DNA from: Galaxea fascicularis
Lineage: Eukaryota > Cnidaria > Anthozoa > Scleractinia > Euphylliidae
Length of the DNA: 64,000 bases
Direction: 5' to 3'
NCBI GenBank assembly: GCA_948470475.1
Contig: OX419344.1
Coordinates: forward strand, 15,257,276 to 15,321,275
Numbering within the stretch: position 1 is the first letter of the stretch; the number at the start of each line of letters is the position of its first letter. Below the pieces are notes generated by a model that was given only the letters and a program-made list of their open reading frames with translations, did no database searches and was not told where the DNA came from. The translations under genes and the position numbers were made by a program. Shown here piece after piece: positions 60,801-64,000 of this stretch.

Positions 60801-63800
60801 AAACTCGGTTGTTAGCCTCTCACAAAAAGAGACTTTGGAGCTCAATTTTCTCAACAGTTTTGTCCAAGATTGTGTACGAGACCTTTTGGGAATTTCTTTT
60901 GTAGCGAACGAGTTCGAAGGACTAAGGAGCTGATTTTAGTCACCCATCTGGGTCTGTTATAAAATGGAGCTGTGTTGGTTTAATATTTTTAATTCGTGGA
61001 AATATATTGATCCTAAAAGGAGATCCCCAAGTTCTGATGAAATTTCAGCAAATGGCGTGTGCCGGTCGGTATACGAGAAAAACGGCTATTTTGCAAAGCC
61101 AGATTTCTGTCACTTCTGGCATGTGGTCCTTATGGTGGGCAAGGCATTAGGTCATTTGTGTTAATAAAGACAATACTGATAAATGTGAAACGTAACTAGT
61201 GAGTGTGCGATGGCATATTTTTCTCTCCAGTGGCCACATCCCGCGGGAACGGCCACTCCAAATCCCGGCAACACATGTTTCATTAAGCGGCTTTATTAGC
61301 AGATATCTAAGCATCCCATTCGGTATATGACGGTTAACTTAGCAAAAGACACATCATGAATCGATAAAACAACGATTAACAGACAATTTTAACGGTTAAC
61401 AGCAGATGCTAAGCAAGACAATAGACTATCACTTCTCTTTAGTGAAAAACCACTGTTAACCGTTGTTAATCGTTGAAATGCCAATCGTTAGTGCTGTTAA
61501 TCGTCCCAAATCCAAGTATTTAACCCTATTAATCATTGTGTGGATCCAAAAATGACATGTTTAGTTTTGCTGTGAGGCGATAGCAGCATTTACTCCACTG
61601 CAACACACGATTCACACTCGCGAGACATGTGTCACGCACGGAATACATTGTGACAAGAAAATTATGTAATTACGTGACTTAAACGTCCTTCGGTGTTAAT
61701 CCCAAAAGCATCGCTTTGCTGTAACCTGTTTGGCACTAACAAATGTGCATTTTACACGTAACTACTGAAACAGTTTGTATCTTTTACTTTGGTGAAATGG
61801 TGACGAACATAGCGTCATCGATCGCCTCGATACCTTTCGCAAGCCAAGAAAGTTGTATCAGTTTTGCTATTGGGCATGCTTAAAATCAGTTTCTAGGCCA
61901 ATAGTGTGTATTGCAGGCACTGTCAAGTACACGTTTCCACCACCTTCACAGCTTCCATTCCCTTAGCGAGTGCTGAAAATGCAATCTTCAACTGCCTTTT
62001 TGCGTCAATTTAGCCCGTATTAATGATGCTACTCTCCATTGTTATTTTAACAGCAGAGAATCATGAAGGCAAATGCTTTCTAGGAGTCTCAAAAAATACG
62101 CATTGTTTCTCTAAATAAGACATAACTTCTTGTCTAATCAACTGGAGTTTTTAAGGACCACATGTTGCAATAATCAACAGCAAAAGCAGCTTACTGGAGT
62201 GCGTGCGTCACACGTTTTCCACAACTTCACTGTTATACAGTGTACGAGACCTTTTGGGAATTTCTTTTGTAGCGAACGAGTTCGAAGGACTAAGGAGCTG
62301 ATTTTAGTCACCCATCTGGGTCTGTTATAAAATGGAGCTGTGTTGGTTTAATATTTTTAATTCGTGGAAATATATTGATCCTAAAAGGAGATCCCCAAGT
62401 TCTGATGAAATTTCAGCAAATGGCGTGTGCCGGTCGGTATACGAGAAAAACGGCTATTTTGCAAAGCCAGATTTCTGTCACTTCTGGCATGTGGTCCTTA
62501 TGGTGGGCAAGGCATTAGGTCATTTGTGTTAATAAAGACAATACTGATAAATGTGAAACGTAACTAGTGAGTGTGCGATGGCATATTTTTCTCTCCAGTG
62601 GCCACATCCCGCGGGAACGGCCACTCCAAATCCCGGCAACACATGTTTCATTAAGCGGCTTTATTAGCAGATATCTAAGCATCCCATTCGGTATATGACG
62701 GTTAACTTAGCAAAAGACACATCATGAATCGATAAAACAACGATTAACAGACAATTTTAACGGTTAACAGCAGATGCTAAGCAAGACAATAGACTATCAC
62801 TTCTCTTTAGTGAAAAACCACTGTTAACCGTTGTTAATCGTTGAAATGCCAATAGTTAGTGCTGTTAATCGTCCCAAATCCAAGTATTTAACCCTATTAA
62901 TCATTGTGTGGATCCAAAAATGACATGTTTAGTTTTGCTGTGAGGCGATAGCAGCATTTACTCCACTGCAACACACGATTCACACTCGCGAGACATGTGT
63001 CACGCACGGAATACATTGTGACAAGAAAATTATGTAATTACGTGACTTAAATGTCCTTCGGTGTTAATCCCAAAAGCATCGCTTTGCTGTAACCTGTTTG
63101 GCACTAACAAATGTGCATTTTACACGTAACTACTGAAACAGTTTGTATCTTTTACTTTGGTGAAATGGTGACGAACATAGCGTCATCGATCGCCTCGATA
63201 CCTTTCGCAAGCCAAGAAAGTTGTATCAGTTTTGCTATTGGGCATGCTTAAAATCAGTTTCTAGGCCAATAGTGTGTATTGCAGGCACTGTCAAGTACAC
63301 GTTTCCACCACCTTCACAGCTTCCATTCCCTTAGCGAGTGCTGAAAATGCAATCTTCAACTGCCTTTGTGCGTCAATTTAGCCCGTATTAATGATGCTAC
63401 TCTCCATTGTTATTTTAACAGCAGAGAATCATGAAGGCAAATGCTTTCTAGGAGTCTCAAAAAATACGCATTGTTTCTCTAAATAAGACATAACTTCTTG
63501 TCTAATCAACTGGAGTTTTTAAGGACCACATGTTGCAATAATCAACAGCAAAAGCAGCTTACTGGAGTGCGTGCGTCACACGTTTTCCACAACTTCACTG
63601 TTATACAATCTTGGACAAAACTACTTGAGAAAACTGGCCTCTTCGCGCCCAAAAATTGTTCACGTAAACCTCTGGCTCAACAGTATTACTATAGTAACTT
63701 CCCCCTCCCCCTCCCCCTATTCAATGTTGAATTTAGGAAGCCGCAATTCTTAGGCAAACGTTTAGGAGCCACAAACAACATTGAATTGGGGGAGGGGGGT

Positions 63801-63876
63801 GGTGAAACTCGGTTGTTAGCCTCTCACAAAAAGAGACTTTGAAGCTCAATTTTCTCAACAGTTTTGTCCAAGATTG

Positions 63877-64000
63877 TAGTAATTTTAACGTCAAGGCTGG
63901 ACGGCTAAAAAACGTGGCCATCCGCCATAGCGACATATGCTAATCCTCAGAGACGATGTCGAAGAGTTGGGCGGGGGTGGAGACGGCACGGGTGGAAGAC
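63877..64000 (-). other. Possible displaced 5' UTR of the LINE, to window end
   Basis: If the array is an insertion with TA duplication, this sequence read on the minus strand should join directly to the bases before the LINE ORF1 start (45,043 downward). It is GC-richer than its surroundings, as LINE 5' UTRs often are. Not confirmed; it runs off the window. Confidence 0.4.

Larger units (their letters stand above)
45046..63876. repeat. 18.8-kb tandem array: 12 X units, 9 TIR elements, 4 CAG scars
   Basis: Basic period 1,636 bp (271-bp TIR element plus 1,365-bp X), with short periods of 1,368 bp where the element is replaced by CAG. X copies start at 45,317; 46,953; 48,589; 50,225; 51,861; 53,497; 54,865; 56,501; 57,869; 59,237; 60,873; 62,241. 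The sum 12x1,365 + 9x271 + 4x3 = 18,831 equals the array length exactly. Copies differ by only a few substitutions. The array starts and ends with a TIR element, and the outer flanks both carry TA (45,044-45,045; 63,877-63,878). X holds no recognisable gene. High identity means expansion was recent or copies are homogenised; copy number could be misassembled. Confidence 0.97.

Noticed and set aside
45046..63876. CRISPR-like or ribosomal/snRNA gene array
   Set aside because: Units are 1.4-1.6 kb without spacers, and I find no 5S, rRNA or snRNA signature in X.

Overview
The window looks like nuclear DNA of a stony coral (Scleractinia). It is AT-rich and intron-bearing, and almost no long ORF exists outside transposons. 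It carries several genes or gene relics of the coral GFP-like fluorescent/chromoprotein family, with the family's usual five coding exons. The proteins resemble the ~225-residue coral green proteins with the chromophore at residues 62-64. I cannot name the species.

Layout. 1-1.5 kb: the 3' end of a broken Ty3/Gypsy retrotransposon. 2.5-7.6 kb: a segment paralogous to an intron of fluorescent-protein gene B, split by a degenerate L1/Tx1-type LINE that itself holds a TIR element with a hairpin. 9.7-15.1 kb: fluorescent-protein gene A (minus strand), an intact 223-codon reading frame, chromophore QYG. 15-25 kb: SINE, minisatellites and TIR elements. 25.2-30.0 kb: fluorescent-protein gene B (plus strand), chromophore MYG, broken by a 4-bp AT insertion. 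30.7-33.6 kb: a 2.9-kb TIR element carrying a SINE-like tRNA relic and an unidentified coding fragment. 34.3-37.9 kb: relics of one or two further fluorescent-protein genes. One has its TATA box split by a 1.2-kb TIR element, one keeps an open last exon, and one has exon 2 split by a fold-back element. 38.3-40.7 kb: a TIR element, a SINE copy and the C-terminal end of a B-family DNA polymerase from a self-replicating mobile element. 40.7-45.04 kb: a CR1/L2/Jockey-type LINE on the minus strand.

45,046-63,876: an 18,831-bp tandem array. It resolves exactly into twelve copies of a 1,365-bp unit (X), nine copies of a 271-bp palindromic TIR element, and four 3-bp CAG scars where the element is missing. 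The array begins and ends with the TIR element, has TA on both outer sides, and sits six bases upstream of the ORF1 start codon of the LINE. The sequence beyond its far end may be the displaced LINE 5' UTR. The CAG scars look like excision footprints of a Tc1/mariner-type element. This array is the most unusual structure in the window.

Genes A and B share a promoter block (inverted CCAAT about 35-38 bp before TTTATA) and splice directly after the initiator ATG, so they are recent paralogs arranged head to head about 10 kb apart. Both lack the glutamate that coral fluorescent proteins normally have at position 211. The locus reads as a fluorescent-protein cluster being dismantled by transposons, with one full-length copy left. 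All calls are from reading the sequence; no database search was possible.
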